A DNA stretch of 64,000 nt, taken from Pseudovibrio ascidiaceicola. GTDB lineage: Bacteria > Pseudomonadota > Alphaproteobacteria > Rhizobiales > Stappiaceae. Positions 20,571 through 29,676 of this stretch are shown in pieces. The stretch covers positions 227,004 through 291,003 of the forward strand of contig NZ_FOSK01000008.1 of assembly GCF_900114245.1 (NCBI RefSeq), read 5' to 3'. The notes below the pieces were generated by a model, which saw nothing but the letters and a program-made list of their open reading frames with translations, searched no databases and was not told the origin of the DNA. The position numbers and the translations under genes were made by a program. The stretch's first letter is position 1. Each line of letters begins with the position of its first letter.

Positions 20571-20600
20571 ATTAGAACGAGTTCCGCGTCTAAATGTTCT

Positions 20601-20716
20601 CTTTGCACTTGCGTAGAGTGCCGGCTGCAACCAAACGGGCGCCCGAGAACCTTCCTCCCAAGACTAAAGATCGCGATACCTTGCAACACCGCTTAAGGGT
20701 GTTGTTTTTGTTGTTG
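20601..20716 (+). ncRNA. candidate small RNA with anti-Shine-Dalgarno motif
   Basis: A possible promoter (TTGCTA at 20566-20571, 17 bp, TCTAAA at 20589-20594) would start an RNA of about 115 nt. Seen within it are a stem GCACT/AGTGC, an unpaired CCTTCCTCCC at 20650-20659 complementary to ribosome-binding sites, and a terminal hairpin with a T tract. That architecture resembles alphaproteobacterial trans-acting sRNAs of the AbcR/alpha-r14/alpha-r15 type, but I cannot assign a family. A minus-strand transcript of the same locus is an alternative. Confidence 0.45.
20684..20716 (+). terminator. plus-strand intrinsic terminator of the small-RNA locus
   Basis: CAACACC at 20684-20690 pairs with GGTGTTG at 20698-20704 around a 7-nt loop, followed by TTTTTGTTGTTG. 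Confidence 0.8.
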
Positions 20717-20778
20717 AACAGACACTAACGTAATCACATTAGTTTGTCATCATTTTGTATCAATTCGCCGCAATTTTT

Positions 20779-20804
20779 TGCTTGCCTAAAATTTTAGCTA
20801 TAAT
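20779..20804 (+). promoter_or_regulatory. probable proS promoter
   Basis: A consensus TATAAT at 20799-20804 lies 15-16 bp after a TTGCTT-like hexamer in an AT-rich stretch. It would give an untranslated leader of about 185 nt before proS. Confidence 0.45.
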
Positions 20805-20857
20805 TTTTCGGAGAATCCGTGAGCTGAACCCAAAGGTGTAGGCAAAAAGCTGCGTGT

Positions 20858-20944
20858 ATGGGGAAATATGTCTTAGAAAATTGGCATATAGCCATGTTGG
20901 CAGTTACAACAGGCGTTCTGCTTGCTAAGAAGACATGGAAATGA
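20858..20944 (+). CDS. possible 28-residue leader peptide upstream of proS
   Basis: ATG 20858 to TGA 20942-20944 encodes 28 residues with a hydrophobic middle (HIAMLAVTTGVLLA) and basic ends. It lies in the presumed proS leader. The ribosome-binding site is weak and the frame could be chance, so I hold it as a candidate only. Confidence 0.25.
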   Translation: MGKYVLENWHIAMLAVTTGVLLAKKTWK

Positions 20945-20997
20945 TGCTTGGTGGTGAGCCAGAGCTTGCGTGCCTTAAAACCTGAAGAGTTAAACTA

Positions 20998-22323
20998 ATG
21001 CGTTTGTCCCGATATTTCCTGCCTATTTTGAAGGAAACTCCGAAAGAAGCCGAGATCGTATCGCACCGCCTGATGCTGCGTGCGGGTATGATCCGTCAGC
21101 AGTCAGCCGGGATTTATGCATGGCTGCCGCTTGGCCACCGTGTGCTCAACAAGATTCAGCGTATTGTTGAAGAAGAGCAGAACCGCTCCGGTGCCGTCCA
21201 GCTGCTTATGCCAACCATTCAGCCTGCAGACCTGTGGCGCGAAAGTGGCCGCTATGATGCATACGGCAAAGAAATGCTGCGCATTGAGGACCGTCATGAG
21301 CGTGAAATGCTTTTTGGTCCAACTAATGAAGAGATGATCACTGACATCTTCCGCAGCTATGTGCGCTCCTATAAAGACCTGCCGCTGAACCTTTATCATA
21401 TACAGTGGAAGTTCCGCGATGAAGTGCGTCCTCGTTTTGGCGTGATGCGCGGTCGTGAGTTCCTGATGAAAGATGCTTATTCTTTCGATCTGGACAAAGA
21501 GCGGGCAACAGAAGCCTACCGCCGCATGTTCGTGGCTTACCTGCGTACCTTTGCGCGTATGGGCCTGACAGCAATTCCTATGAAGGCTGACACTGGGCCT
21601 ATCGGCGGCGATCTGTCTCACGAGTTCATCGTGCTGGCAACTACCGGTGAGAGCGAAGTGTTCCTTGATAAGGACATCCTTGGTCTGCCAACGCCGGCTG
21701 AAGACATCGACTTTAATGGTGATCTTTCCGGTATTATTGAGCAGTGGACCACGCCTTACGCTGCCACTGATGAAATGCATGATGAGGCTGCCTTTGAGGC
21801 TGTTGCAGAAGACAAGAAAGTTTCTGCACGCGGTATTGAAGTTGGTCATATCTTCTACTTCGGCACCAAATACTCCGAGCCGATGGGTGCGAAGGTGATG
21901 ACTGCTGAAGGCAAGGAACAGCCTGTTCACATGGGTTCCTATGGCATTGGTGTATCTCGTCTGCTGGGTGCGATCATTGAAGCGTGCCATGATGATGATG
22001 GCATTGTCTGGCCGAAAGAAGTTGCGCCGTTCCATGTTGGCTTGATCAACATGAAGGCTGGTTCTGAGTGCGATGAAGTTTGTGAGAGCGTTTACGCTGA
22101 GCTGGAAAAGGCTGGTGTTGAGGTTCTTTATGATGACCGCAAGACCAGTGCGGGCCAGAAGTTTGCAAGTATGGATCTGATCGGGCTGCCGTATCAGCTG
22201 GTTGTTGGCCCACGTGGTCTGAAGACCGGTGAAGTGGAAGTTAAAGACCGTGCAACTGGTGATCGCGAAATGTTGACCCCGATTGCTGCTGTTAACAAAC
22301 TGATTTCTGCCTTAAAAGGCTGA
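20998..22323 (+). CDS. proS: proline--tRNA ligase (short, editing-less type)
   Basis: Class II synthetase that charges tRNA-Pro. The 441-residue protein has the three class II motifs, including [26 protein letters not shown] (motif 2) and [16 protein letters not shown] (motif 3), then the anticodon-binding domain. The insertion domain that edits mischarged Ala-tRNA-Pro in E. coli-type ProS is absent, which is the usual alphaproteobacterial form. ATG 20998 gives the common [18 protein letters not shown] start. Confidence 0.95.
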   Translation: MRLSRYFLPILKETPKEAEIVSHRLMLRAGMIRQQSAGIYAWLPLGHRVLNKIQRIVEEEQNRSGAVQLLMPTIQPADLWRESGRYDAYGKEMLRIEDRHEREMLFGPTNEEMITDIFRSYVRSYKDLPLNLYHIQWKFRDEVRPRFGVMRGREFLMKDAYSFDLDKERATEAYRRMFVAYLRTFARMGLTAIPMKADTGPIGGDLSHEFIVLATTGESEVFLDKDILGLPTPAEDIDFNGDLSGIIEQWTTPYAATDEMHDEAAFEAVAEDKKVSARGIEVGHIFYFGTKYSEPMGAKVMTAEGKEQPVHMGSYGIGVSRLLGAIIEACHDDDGIVWPKEVAPFHVGLINMKAGSECDEVCESVYAELEKAGVEVLYDDRKTSAGQKFASMDLIGLPYQLVVGPRGLKTGEVEVKDRATGDREMLTPIAAVNKLISALKG

Positions 22324-22484
22324 TATCAGCGAAGCTTGGGGTAACTCAGTAGCTTCAATGGTATGTTAGGTGCCGGCGGCCTTTCCGCTGCCGGGCCTTT
22401 TTGCCAGAGCTTATGGCACTTGCTCTTCATGCTCCCTATATTCCACGGGGTAGTTGAACAGGCGGAAACGGAGAATAGTCTAGT

Positions 22485-23771
22485 ATGACGGCAGAGATTC
22501 AGGCGGCTCATCCCGGAAAGAACCGGTGGTTTGCACCCTTTGAGTGGATGCTGGCAGGGCGCTATCTGCGCTCCAGACGCAAAGAAACTTTCATTTCTAT
22601 TATTGCCGGTCTGTCCTTTTTGGGCATCACTTTGGGCGTCGCAACTCTGATCATTGTTATGGCGGTGATGAATGGGTTCCGTACAGAGCTGCTGACCAAA
22701 ATTCTTGGCATCAACGGACACGTCCTTGTGCAGCCCATCGATAGCCCGCTCAATGACTATGAGGCGACCTCGGTCAAGTTGGCTGGCATCGACGGTGTTG
22801 ATTTTGCTATGCCGTTTGTTGAAGGGCAGGCGATGATCTCCGGACCAAGCGCTGATCTGGGTGCTTTGTTCCGTGGTGTTCATAAGGCTGATCTTGATAA
22901 GCTGGAGCTGGTATCCGGGAACGTTCTGCTTGGAACGCTGGATGGATTTGATGATGGCGACGGTGTTGCTATTGGCTCCCGTCTCGCGCGCCAGTTGGGT
23001 GTTACTGTTGGTGATACGGTGCGCGTGATTACTCCGCGTGGCAGCATCACGCCGATGGGGATGACCCCGCGGGTGAAGGGCTATCCCGTCTCTGCGATCT
23101 TCCAGATTGGCATGAGCGAATATGATGGCACGATTGCCTTCATGCCGTTTAATGAGGCGCAGCTTTATTTCAACAAGGAAGGTCTGGCGACGGGCATTGA
23201 GGTCTATGCTGATGACCCGGATGCTGTTGGTCCGCTGCGGCCTGTCATTGAAGAAGAGGCCGGGCGTCCTGTGTTCGTTTCTGACTGGCGTCAGCGCAAT
23301 ATGACGTTCTTCTCAGCGCTTGAGGTTGAGCGTAACGTGATGTTCCTGATCCTCACGCTGATTGTTCTTGTGGCCGCTTTGAATATCATTTCCGGCATGA
23401 CCATGCTGGTAAAGGACAAGGGCCGTGACATTGCTGTGCTGCGTACCATGGGTGCTACCCGCGGCGCTGTGATGCGGATTTTCATTATCACAGGAGCCAG
23501 TATTGGAACCATCGGCACGTTTGCCGGGTTTATTCTGGGTACTGTGGTGTGCTGGAACATTGAGAGCATTCGGCAGGGGATTTCCTGGCTCACTTCAACT
23601 GAGCTGTTCTCGCCTGAGCTTTACTTCCTTTCAAAGCTGCCGGCTGAAATGAATCCAAGCGAGACGACCAGTGTTGTTATTATGGCTTTGGTCTTGAGCC
23701 TGCTTGCTACGATTTACCCTGCCTGGCGCGCAGCCCGGCTCGATCCTGTTGAGGCTTTGCGCTACGAATGA
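22485..23771 (+). CDS. lolC: lipoprotein-releasing ABC transporter permease (LolC/LolE family)
   Basis: Inner-membrane component that extracts outer-membrane lipoproteins and hands them to the periplasmic carrier LolA. The 428-residue protein has one membrane helix near the N-terminus (after [16 protein letters not shown]), a large periplasmic domain, and three helices in the C-terminal FtsX-like domain, which includes the [17 protein letters not shown] coupling region. Only one permease gene is present next to lolD, so a homodimer is likely, as in other alphaproteobacteria. Its end overlaps lolD. Confidence 0.93.
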   Translation: MTAEIQAAHPGKNRWFAPFEWMLAGRYLRSRRKETFISIIAGLSFLGITLGVATLIIVMAVMNGFRTELLTKILGINGHVLVQPIDSPLNDYEATSVKLAGIDGVDFAMPFVEGQAMISGPSADLGALFRGVHKADLDKLELVSGNVLLGTLDGFDDGDGVAIGSRLARQLGVTVGDTVRVITPRGSITPMGMTPRVKGYPVSAIFQIGMSEYDGTIAFMPFNEAQLYFNKEGLATGIEVYADDPDAVGPLRPVIEEEAGRPVFVSDWRQRNMTFFSALEVERNVMFLILTLIVLVAALNIISGMTMLVKDKGRDIAVLRTMGATRGAVMRIFIITGASIGTIGTFAGFILGTVVCWNIESIRQGISWLTSTELFSPELYFLSKLPAEMNPSETTSVVIMALVLSLLATIYPAWRAARLDPVEALRYE

Positions 23772-24502
23772 TGAATAAACCAACAAAACCGGTTGCTGGT
23801 GTTTCGCTTAAGGGTGAGGAACGTGTTCCTGTTCTGAGTTTGAAGAATGTTGTCCGCGGTTATGTGGAGGGCAACAGCCAACTGGAAATTCTGAAGGGCG
23901 CTGACCTTAATCTCTATGAAGGGGAAATGGTTGCGCTTGTGGCGCCGTCTGGTGCTGGTAAATCTACGCTGATGCATCTAGCTGGTCTTTTGGAAATGCC
24001 GCAGAGCGGTGAAGTGCTGATTGGCGGGCGGGAATGCTCCAAGCTCAATGACGATGCGCGCACTGCCATTCGGCGTACTGAGGTGGGCTTTGTCTACCAG
24101 TTCCACCAGTTGCTGCCTGAATTTACTGCGCTTGAGAACATTGCGCTGCCGCAGATGATTTGCGGACTGAAGCGTCAGGATGCAGAAGAGCGTGCACGCC
24201 AGTTGCTTTCTTATATGCGCCTTTCTGAGCGTGAAACTCATCGTCCAGCAGAGCTTTCCGGTGGTGAGCAGCAGCGTGTTGCGATTGCACGTGCGGTTGC
24301 CAATGCACCGCGTGTTCTACTGGCCGATGAGCCAACCGGAAACCTCGATCCAAACACCTCTCAGTATGTGTTTGAAGCGCTGACTGCACTGGTGCGTGCG
24401 TCTGGTGTGGCGGCCTTGCTGGCAACCCATAACTTGGAAATTGCAAAGCAGATGGATCGTCGGATTACACTGCGCGAGGGCAAGGTGGTGGAGCTTCCCT
24501 GA
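23768..24502 (+). CDS. lolD: lipoprotein-releasing ABC transporter ATP-binding protein
   Basis: ATPase that powers lipoprotein release with the LolC-type permease. The 244-residue protein shows a Walker A APSGAGKS, a Q-loop region [16 protein letters not shown], the signature [14 protein letters not shown], Walker [13 protein letters not shown] and the H-loop LLATHN. The first ATG overlaps the lolC stop. Internal Met codons are not needed to explain its length, though the first 20 residues are not conserved in the family. Confidence 0.94.
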   Translation: MMNKPTKPVAGVSLKGEERVPVLSLKNVVRGYVEGNSQLEILKGADLNLYEGEMVALVAPSGAGKSTLMHLAGLLEMPQSGEVLIGGRECSKLNDDARTAIRRTEVGFVYQFHQLLPEFTALENIALPQMICGLKRQDAEERARQLLSYMRLSERETHRPAELSGGEQQRVAIARAVANAPRVLLADEPTGNLDPNTSQYVFEALTALVRASGVAALLATHNLEIAKQMDRRITLREGKVVELP

Positions 24503-24535
24503 TAAGGAAATGAGAAGCCGTCCTATTAAGAATCA

Positions 24536-24566
24536 AATGCCAGCGATCTGTTCGCTGGCATTTTTT
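24536..24566 (+). terminator. intrinsic terminator after lolD
   Basis: AATGCCAGCG at 24536-24545 pairs with CGCTGGCATT at 24553-24562 around a 7-nt loop, followed by a T tract. Confidence 0.88.
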
Positions 24567-25092
24567 GTTTTGGGGGAAAGTTCTTGTTTTGATACCTGTT
24601 GTTCCCCCTACCTAGCAGCTCAGGTGAGGTCAGTCTTCTGTGATGCGCACCACCTCTGTTAACCCTGACTAATTTCTCAACTCATTGAGTTGCTGAGGGA
24701 AATGCCTTGCTGTGTTCGAGCAGTGGTATTGGAAGAGGATAAGCGTATACCACTCATTAACTATGAGTTTGACCCCGCCAAATTTAGGGTTGAAAGAATG
24801 AGAACATTAATAGAACATAACAGATACAAATAGGGTTCAAATTAAGGGTGTTTGTTATGTCATTTGTATTTCGTGAAGCAGCAGCATTCGGTTCTATCGT
24901 TCTTTTTGCAAGCAGCTGCCTGATGTGGGGTGATGCGCTGACCCAGATGCTTCCTTAGAAAATACTGAGGAAGAGAGGTTGGGAAACTCGGGATAACCGG
25001 TGGTGCGATTTGTCAGGCAATTGCATTTTGCTTTTGGGTCCTCCAAATGAGGTGCTACTGTCGCACACACCTTGCGAACCAAAAGGCTCCAG
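24567..25092. other. long intergenic region between lolD and dnaE
   Basis: It contains a 15-bp palindrome at 24678-24692 (CAACTCA-T-TGAGTTG), an 8-bp inverted repeat AGTGGTAT/ATACCACT at 24722-24754, and a 33-codon reading frame at 24857-24958. The dnaE promoter is expected near the right end. Confidence 0.5.
24857..24958 (+). CDS. small hydrophobic protein of 33 residues
   Basis: ATG 24857 is preceded by TAAGGG at about 8 bp. The product begins MSFVFREAAAF, has a hydrophobic segment GSIVLFASSCLMW in the middle and ends LTQMLP before TAG. It has the layout of a small single-pass membrane protein. I do not recognise a family, and nothing in the neighbourhood gives a function. Confidence 0.45.
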   Translation: MSFVFREAAAFGSIVLFASSCLMWGDALTQMLP

Positions 25093-28000
25093 ATGTCATC
25101 TCCAGGATTCGTCCACCTCCGTGTTCACTCGGCTTACTCCTTGCTGGAAGGCGCTCTACCAATTGGAAAAGTGCTTGATCTTGCTTCCAAGGATGAGCAG
25201 CCGGCGCTGGCTATTACTGACAGCGGGAACCTTTTCGGGGCGCTCGAATTTTCTGAAAAAGCATTTGGCGCGGGTATGCAGCCAATCATCGGTTGTCAGG
25301 TATCGGTGAACTTTGAAGACCAGCCTGATGCAGTTGGAGATGAAGCCGTCAGCGATTTGGTTTTTCTGGCAACAAATGAGGCAGGTTATGAAAACCTCAT
25401 GGATCTTGTTTCAAGAGCCTTTCTTGATACAGAGCCGGGATTCAAAGCCAATGTTCCTCTTTCTCGTGTGCTGGACAAGTCCGATGGTCTGATTGCGCTG
25501 ACTGGTGCTAGTGATGGCCCGATTAACTCGCAGTTGCGAGAAGGGCATGTTGATCTTGCCAAGTCTCGTCTGGCACTTTTGCAAGCCACATTTGGTGATC
25601 GTCTTTATGTGGAATTACAGCGCCACAACATGAAAGGTGAGGAAGATGTTGAGCCTGCGCTCCTGAACCTTGCCTATGAGCTGAATATTCCAATCGTTGC
25701 GACCAACGAGGCTTATTTCCCCAATCCGGATGATTATGAAGCGCACGATGCGCTGATCGCGATTTCCGAAGGCCGTGTTCTTGTCGAGACCGACCGCCGC
25801 CAGCTGACACCGGATCATTGTTTCAAAACCCGTGAGCAGATGATGGAGCTGTTCTCCGATCTTCCGGAGGCGCTTGAGAACTCTGTGACGATTGCGCGGC
25901 GTTGTCATTATCGCCCGCTGAAGCGAGATCCTATCCTGCCGCGCTTTGCAGGTGCGGATGCTGATGCTGGGGAGGCGGAACGCGCCGAAGCGGAAGAGCT
26001 GACGCGGCAGGCGAAGGAAGGCTTGCAGGCACGTCTTGATCTGCATGGTCTGGCGCCGGATCTTGAAGAGAAAGATTACTGGGACCGTTTGGATTATGAG
26101 CTTGGCATCATTATTCGCATGAAGTTCCCTGGGTACTTCCTGATCGTTGCGGACTTCATCAAGTGGGCGAAGAACGAGGACATTCCTGTTGGGCCGGGGC
26201 GTGGTTCCGGTGCCGGGTCGCTTGTTGCTTGGTCGCTGACCATTACTGACCTTGATCCGATGCGGTTCTCGTTGCTGTTCGAACGCTTCCTGAACCCGGA
26301 CCGTGTGTCCATGCCGGATTTTGATATCGACTTTTGCCAGAACCGCCGTGAAGAAGTGATCCGGTATGTGCAGCGCAAGTATGGCCGCGAGCAGGTGGCG
26401 CAGATCATCACTTACGGAACGCTGCAGGCCAAGGCGGTGCTGCGCGATGTGGGCCGCGTGCTGCAGATGCCATATGGACAGGTGGATCGCTTAAGTAAAC
26501 TGGTGCCCGGCAACCCGGCCAACCCGTGCACGCTGCCTGAGGCGCTGGAGCAGGAGCCACGGCTGCGTGAAGCTGCCAAGCAGGAGGAGGTTGTCGACCG
26601 CCTTTTGAAGATGGCACAAAAGCTGGAAGGCCTTTATCGTCACGCGTCTACGCACGCAGCGGGTGTGGTGATTGGTGACCGCCCGCTTGAACAGTTGGTC
26701 CCACTGTACCGAGACCCTCGCTCAGACATGCCCGTTGCTCAATTCAACATGAAATGGGTTGAAGCTGCCGGTCTGGTCAAATTTGACTTCTTGGGTCTGA
26801 AGACCCTGACGGTTATTGATACTGCGGTTTCGCATATCAAGAAGCGCGGCATTGAAGTTAAGATCGAAGAAATACCGATTGATGATCCAGCGACCTATAA
26901 GCTTCTGGCTGCCAGTGAGACGGTTGGTGTGTTCCAGCTGGAAAGTCAGGGCATGCGCAGAGCTATTGCTGGTATGCGGCCTGACCGGTTTGAGGATATT
27001 ATTGCTCTGGTGGCGCTTTATCGCCCGGGCCCGATGGACAACATCCCGATCTACAACGCGGTAAAACATGGAGAGCAGGAGCCTGATTATCTCCACCCGT
27101 TGCTGGAACCAATCCTGACTGAGACAAACGGCATTATTGTTTATCAGGAACAGGTGATGCAGATCGCTCAGGTGCTGTCTGGTTACTCTCTTGGCGAAGC
27201 GGATTTGCTGCGCCGTGCGATGGGTAAGAAGATTGCCGCTGAGATGGAGATCCAGCGCGCCCGCTTTGTTGAGGGTGCGGTTGCGCAGAAGGTCGATAAA
27301 GATCAGGCGGGGATGATCTACGATCTGGTGGCCAAGTTCGCGAACTACGGCTTTAACAAATCCCACGCGGCGGCTTATGCGCTCGTGGCCTATCAGACTG
27401 CATGGCTGAAAGCGAATTATCCGGTTGAGTTCCTTGCTGGTATCATGACGCTTGATCTGGGCAATACAGATAAGTTGAGTGACTTCCGTCAGGAAGCTGT
27501 GCGTATGGGCATCGAGGTGGTGCCGCCTTCCGTCAACAAGTCTGGTGTTCATTTTGATGTGCAGGATGGCAAGATCGTTTATGCCATGGGTGCGATCAAA
27601 GGTGTGGGCGAGCAGGCAGTTGAGCACATTGTTGATGTGCGCGGAGATGAACCGTTTAAGGATCTGGGCGACTTTGCGACGCGCATCAGCCCCAAAGTTC
27701 TCAATAAACGCACAATCGAGAATCTCATTGCTGCTGGTGCATTTGATGAACTTAATCCAAACCGTGCGCAGTTGCTGGATGGTCTGGATCGCATCATTGG
27801 CATGGCGCAGCGGACGGAAGAGAACAAGACGTCTGGTCAAAATGATTTCTTTGGCGGAGATAACGCGCCTGAGCCTTTGATCCTCAATCCAACGGATCCA
27901 TGGCTTCCCTCAGAACGGCTGCAAAAAGAGTATGCTGCGGTCGGCTTTTATATTTCTGCTCATCCGCTTGATGAGTACCGTGAATTGTTTACCAAGTTGC

Positions 28001-28527
28001 GCGTGCAGCTTTGGAAGGATTTTGAACGCTCGGTGAAGGCAGGGTCTTCAGCTGGGCGTCTTGCCGGAACTGTAACGGCAAAGCAGGAACGCAAGACCCG
28101 TACGGGCAACCAGATGGGCATCGTTCGAATTTCTGATCCGACCGGACAATATGAAGCGGTGATGTTCTCTGAAACGCTGAACCAGTGCCGTGATCTGTTA
28201 GAGCCTGGGCAATCTGTTGTGCTTCTGGTGCAGGCGGATATGCGTGATGAGGAAGTCAGTGTCCGCATTTCACAGGTGGAGCCGCTGGAGAAAGTAGCGG
28301 GCAGGGTGCATCGGACCCTGCGGATCTTCCTGGGATCTAGCGAGCCAATCCAGAGCTTGCAACGCCAGCTGCGTCGTGGTGGTGATGGTGAGGTGAGCTG
28401 TGTTGTGCTGCTGGATAATGGTCAGCGCGAAGTCGAGGTCAAGCTTCCGGGCAACTACCAGCTCTCACCACAACTCTCTGGCGCGTTGAAGACACTGCCG
28501 GGTGTGATGGACGTTCAGATGTCCTAG
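25093..28527 (+). CDS. dnaE: DNA polymerase III alpha subunit
   Basis: Catalytic subunit of the replicative polymerase. The 1144-residue protein starts with a PHP domain (HLRVHSAYSLLEGA, ALAITDSGNLFG). The polymerase core includes GPGRGSGAGSLVAW and the catalytic aspartates in MPDFDIDFCQ near residue 407, followed by a helix-hairpin-helix region and a C-terminal OB fold. I prefer ATG 25093 (MSSPGFVHLR), which has AAAGG at 6 bp, over a TTG at 25072. It stands alone with a terminator at each side. Confidence 0.96.
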   Translation: MSSPGFVHLRVHSAYSLLEGALPIGKVLDLASKDEQPALAITDSGNLFGALEFSEKAFGAGMQPIIGCQVSVNFEDQPDAVGDEAVSDLVFLATNEAGYENLMDLVSRAFLDTEPGFKANVPLSRVLDKSDGLIALTGASDGPINSQLREGHVDLAKSRLALLQATFGDRLYVELQRHNMKGEEDVEPALLNLAYELNIPIVATNEAYFPNPDDYEAHDALIAISEGRVLVETDRRQLTPDHCFKTREQMMELFSDLPEALENSVTIARRCHYRPLKRDPILPRFAGADADAGEAERAEAEELTRQAKEGLQARLDLHGLAPDLEEKDYWDRLDYELGIIIRMKFPGYFLIVADFIKWAKNEDIPVGPGRGSGAGSLVAWSLTITDLDPMRFSLLFERFLNPDRVSMPDFDIDFCQNRREEVIRYVQRKYGREQVAQIITYGTLQAKAVLRDVGRVLQMPYGQVDRLSKLVPGNPANPCTLPEALEQEPRLREAAKQEEVVDRLLKMAQKLEGLYRHASTHAAGVVIGDRPLEQLVPLYRDPRSDMPVAQFNMKWVEAAGLVKFDFLGLKTLTVIDTAVSHIKKRGIEVKIEEIPIDDPATYKLLAASETVGVFQLESQGMRRAIAGMRPDRFEDIIALVALYRPGPMDNIPIYNAVKHGEQEPDYLHPLLEPILTETNGIIVYQEQVMQIAQVLSGYSLGEADLLRRAMGKKIAAEMEIQRARFVEGAVAQKVDKDQAGMIYDLVAKFANYGFNKSHAAAYALVAYQTAWLKANYPVEFLAGIMTLDLGNTDKLSDFRQEAVRMGIEVVPPSVNKSGVHFDVQDGKIVYAMGAIKGVGEQAVEHIVDVRGDEPFKDLGDFATRISPKVLNKRTIENLIAAGAFDELNPNRAQLLDGLDRIIGMAQRTEENKTSGQNDFFGGDNAPEPLILNPTDPWLPSERLQKEYAAVGFYISAHPLDEYRELFTKLRVQLWKDFERSVKAGSSAGRLAGTVTAKQERKTRTGNQMGIVRISDPTGQYEAVMFSETLNQCRDLLEPGQSVVLLVQADMRDEEVSVRISQVEPLEKVAGRVHRTLRIFLGSSEPIQSLQRQLRRGGDGEVSCVVLLDNGQREVEVKLPGNYQLSPQLSGALKTLPGVMDVQMS

Positions 28528-28551
28528 GATGCTTCGGCATATGCAAAAAAG

Positions 28552-28583
28552 AACCCCGCTGAAGATGTTCGGCGGGGTTTTCT
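28552..28583 (+). terminator. intrinsic terminator after dnaE
   Basis: AACCCCGC at 28552-28559 pairs with GCGGGGTT at 28572-28579, followed by TTCTATTTT. Confidence 0.82.
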
Positions 28584-28587
28584 ATTT

Positions 28588-28630
28588 TAGAGCATGTTGC
28601 GTTTATTGGTGTTCATGCCAGCCGCTCTGA
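28588..28630. repeat. dispersed palindromic repeat, shortened copy 3
   Basis: TAGAGCATGTTGCGTTTATT matches the left arm of the element at 17399. It ends after about 43 bp with CGCTCTGA, close to the usual right end. The internal part present in copies 1 and 2 is missing, so this looks like a deletion derivative. Confidence 0.5.
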
Positions 28631-28632
28631 TA

Positions 28633-29319
28633 CTAAAAGATTTTCTGTATGACCTGTTCAGCGCAGGAGTAACCAAGGTTTCTCGCGAAGCGGTCTACCC
28701 TCTTTTGTCCTTTCTCAGCCAGATCAGTTAAATCGGCATGATCAGTAACGTTGCAGGTTGAGGCGGCGAGGATTTTGCCATCCTTGGCGGAAACCAGGAG
28801 TGCGCGTCCGCGATAGCGGTAAGCGAGATTTGCGAACCAGCCTGCGCCCTGCATTTCTGACTGATAGGCGACTGTTGAGACATCCAAGTAATAACCAGAG
28901 TAACCGGTTTCTCTGGCGAGCTTTGTGAGAGCTTTTGCGCGTTTTTCCTCGCTGATGGTCGGTTTGCTATATGGGCCCTTGATCGTGCCATTAAAGCGGA
29001 ATTTGTGGGTGCTCTGCAGATATTTGGTCAATCGGTCGCGCATGGCGGTTTGTGGATCGTGCTTCGCGGCTGGAATGGAGGCTATCTCGCCATAGGCGCC
29101 AGAGGCTGCATTCATTGCTGTGGTCACAACAATACCCAGTAGGCCATGCTGGATGCCATGGGTGTTGATGTGGCCTTCTCTTACATGTCGGTTTTTGACG
29201 GGCTTTACTGAGGATTTGGAGATCGTCTTTGCATCAATGTCCGAGAGCTTGACGGTTTTGGCGCAGCCACCCAATGTCAAAGCCACAAGTGCTGCTATTA
29301 TCAGTTTGTTTGGTGTCAT
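28633..29319 (-). CDS. hypothetical outer-membrane or periplasmic lipoprotein
   Basis: A 228-residue protein with a lipoprotein signal peptide: basic start MTPNK, hydrophobic IIAALVALTL and lipobox LGGC with the lipidated Cys19. The mature part has no family I recognise. It is rich in basic residues and contains AYRYRGRALLVSAKDGKILAAS-like strands and two further cysteines near the end. I chose ATG 29319; an in-frame upstream start at 29367 would place 16 polar residues before the signal. It is divergent from rpsB, with its stop facing the dnaE terminator. Confidence 0.75.
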   Translation of the reverse strand: MTPNKLIIAALVALTLGGCAKTVKLSDIDAKTISKSSVKPVKNRHVREGHINTHGIQHGLLGIVVTTAMNAASGAYGEIASIPAAKHDPQTAMRDRLTKYLQSTHKFRFNGTIKGPYSKPTISEEKRAKALTKLARETGYSGYYLDVSTVAYQSEMQGAGWFANLAYRYRGRALLVSAKDGKILAASTCNVTDHADLTDLAEKGQKRVDRFARNLGYSCAEQVIQKIF

Positions 29320-29528
29320 TTTAAATGTGTCCGAATTGAGTCTTTTTGTTGGTAATTTGTTAATCATGATTTTTTTGGAAAATATAATGTGTAATGCGCA
29401 TACCCACAGTTTGATTTAGTGGCTGGTTGCTGTGGTTGAGATGGTGAAATTTTAAGTTGCGCCAACAGGGCTGGAGGGCATCTGATTTACTAATTGAGGC
29501 CTATGTGTTGATCTTAATCCTTGAGTGC

Positions 29529-29557
29529 TTGATCTTCTTGAAAAGGGGTTCTATAAG
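29529..29557 (+). promoter_or_regulatory. rpsB promoter
   Basis: TTGATC at 29529-29534, a 17-bp spacer and TATAAG at 29552-29557, followed by a GC-rich discriminator (CGCCCC). The discriminator is of the kind associated with stringent control of ribosomal genes; that regulation is inferred. Confidence 0.65.
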
Positions 29558-29571
29558 CGCCCCATCCCGCA

Positions 29572-29655
29572 CGCAGGGCGGGGTTTGTCCTTGTGGCGAG
29601 CTCCATCCGGTTAGAGAGTTGCACGGTTGTGCTGCCCTGCGGAGGATTAAACCGG
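29572..29655 (+). promoter_or_regulatory. candidate autoregulatory S2 leader with pseudoknot
   Basis: CGCAGGGC at 29572-29579 pairs with GCCCTGCG at 29634-29641. CCGGTT at 29607-29612, inside that helix, pairs with AACCGG at 29650-29655 outside it, giving an H-type pseudoknot. A small GCAC/GTGC hairpin sits at 29621-29632. The structure ends just before the rpsB ribosome site, as expected for feedback by S2. Confidence 0.5.
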
Positions 29656-29676
29656 AAAACTAAGGAGAATAAAGGC

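Larger units (their letters stand above)
20544..20729 (-). ncRNA. candidate minus-strand small RNA opposite the 20601-20716 RNA
   Basis: A promoter-like pair (TTGATA as complement of 20758-20763, 16-bp spacer, TAATGT as complement of 20736-20741) faces left. A near-ideal intrinsic terminator closes the locus: AGCAAGGC and GCCTTGCT around a TTCG tetraloop, followed by seven or more T residues (complement of 20544-20570). No gene lies on this strand nearby, so a noncoding RNA of about 185 nt is the simplest source. Confidence 0.45.
20316..20997. other. long intergenic region between DUF1467 gene and proS
   Basis: This stretch holds the DUF1467 terminator (20383-20413), two back-to-back small-RNA candidates between 20544 and 20729, a consensus TATAAT at 20799-20804 likely serving proS, and a possible 28-codon reading frame at 20858-20944. 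Confidence 0.6.
29320..29676. other. divergent intergenic region and rpsB leader
   Basis: It holds the upstream region of the lipoprotein gene on the left and the rpsB promoter plus a structured 5' leader on the right. No further gene is seen. Confidence 0.6.

Noticed and set aside
20378-20575. Plus-strand frame of 65 codons after the DUF1467 gene
   Set aside because: It starts inside an intrinsic terminator and ends inside the minus-strand terminator; no hydrophobic or conserved pattern.
21103-22035. Minus-strand frame of 310 codons opposite proS
   Set aside because: Antisense shadow of a conserved synthetase gene with no supporting features.
26722-27840. Minus-strand frame of 372 codons opposite dnaE
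   Set aside because: It lies wholly inside conserved dnaE sequence and shows no domain or signal of its own.
28633-29367. Longer start at 29367 for the lipoprotein gene
   Set aside because: It would put 16 polar residues before a normal lipoprotein signal peptide beginning at 29319.
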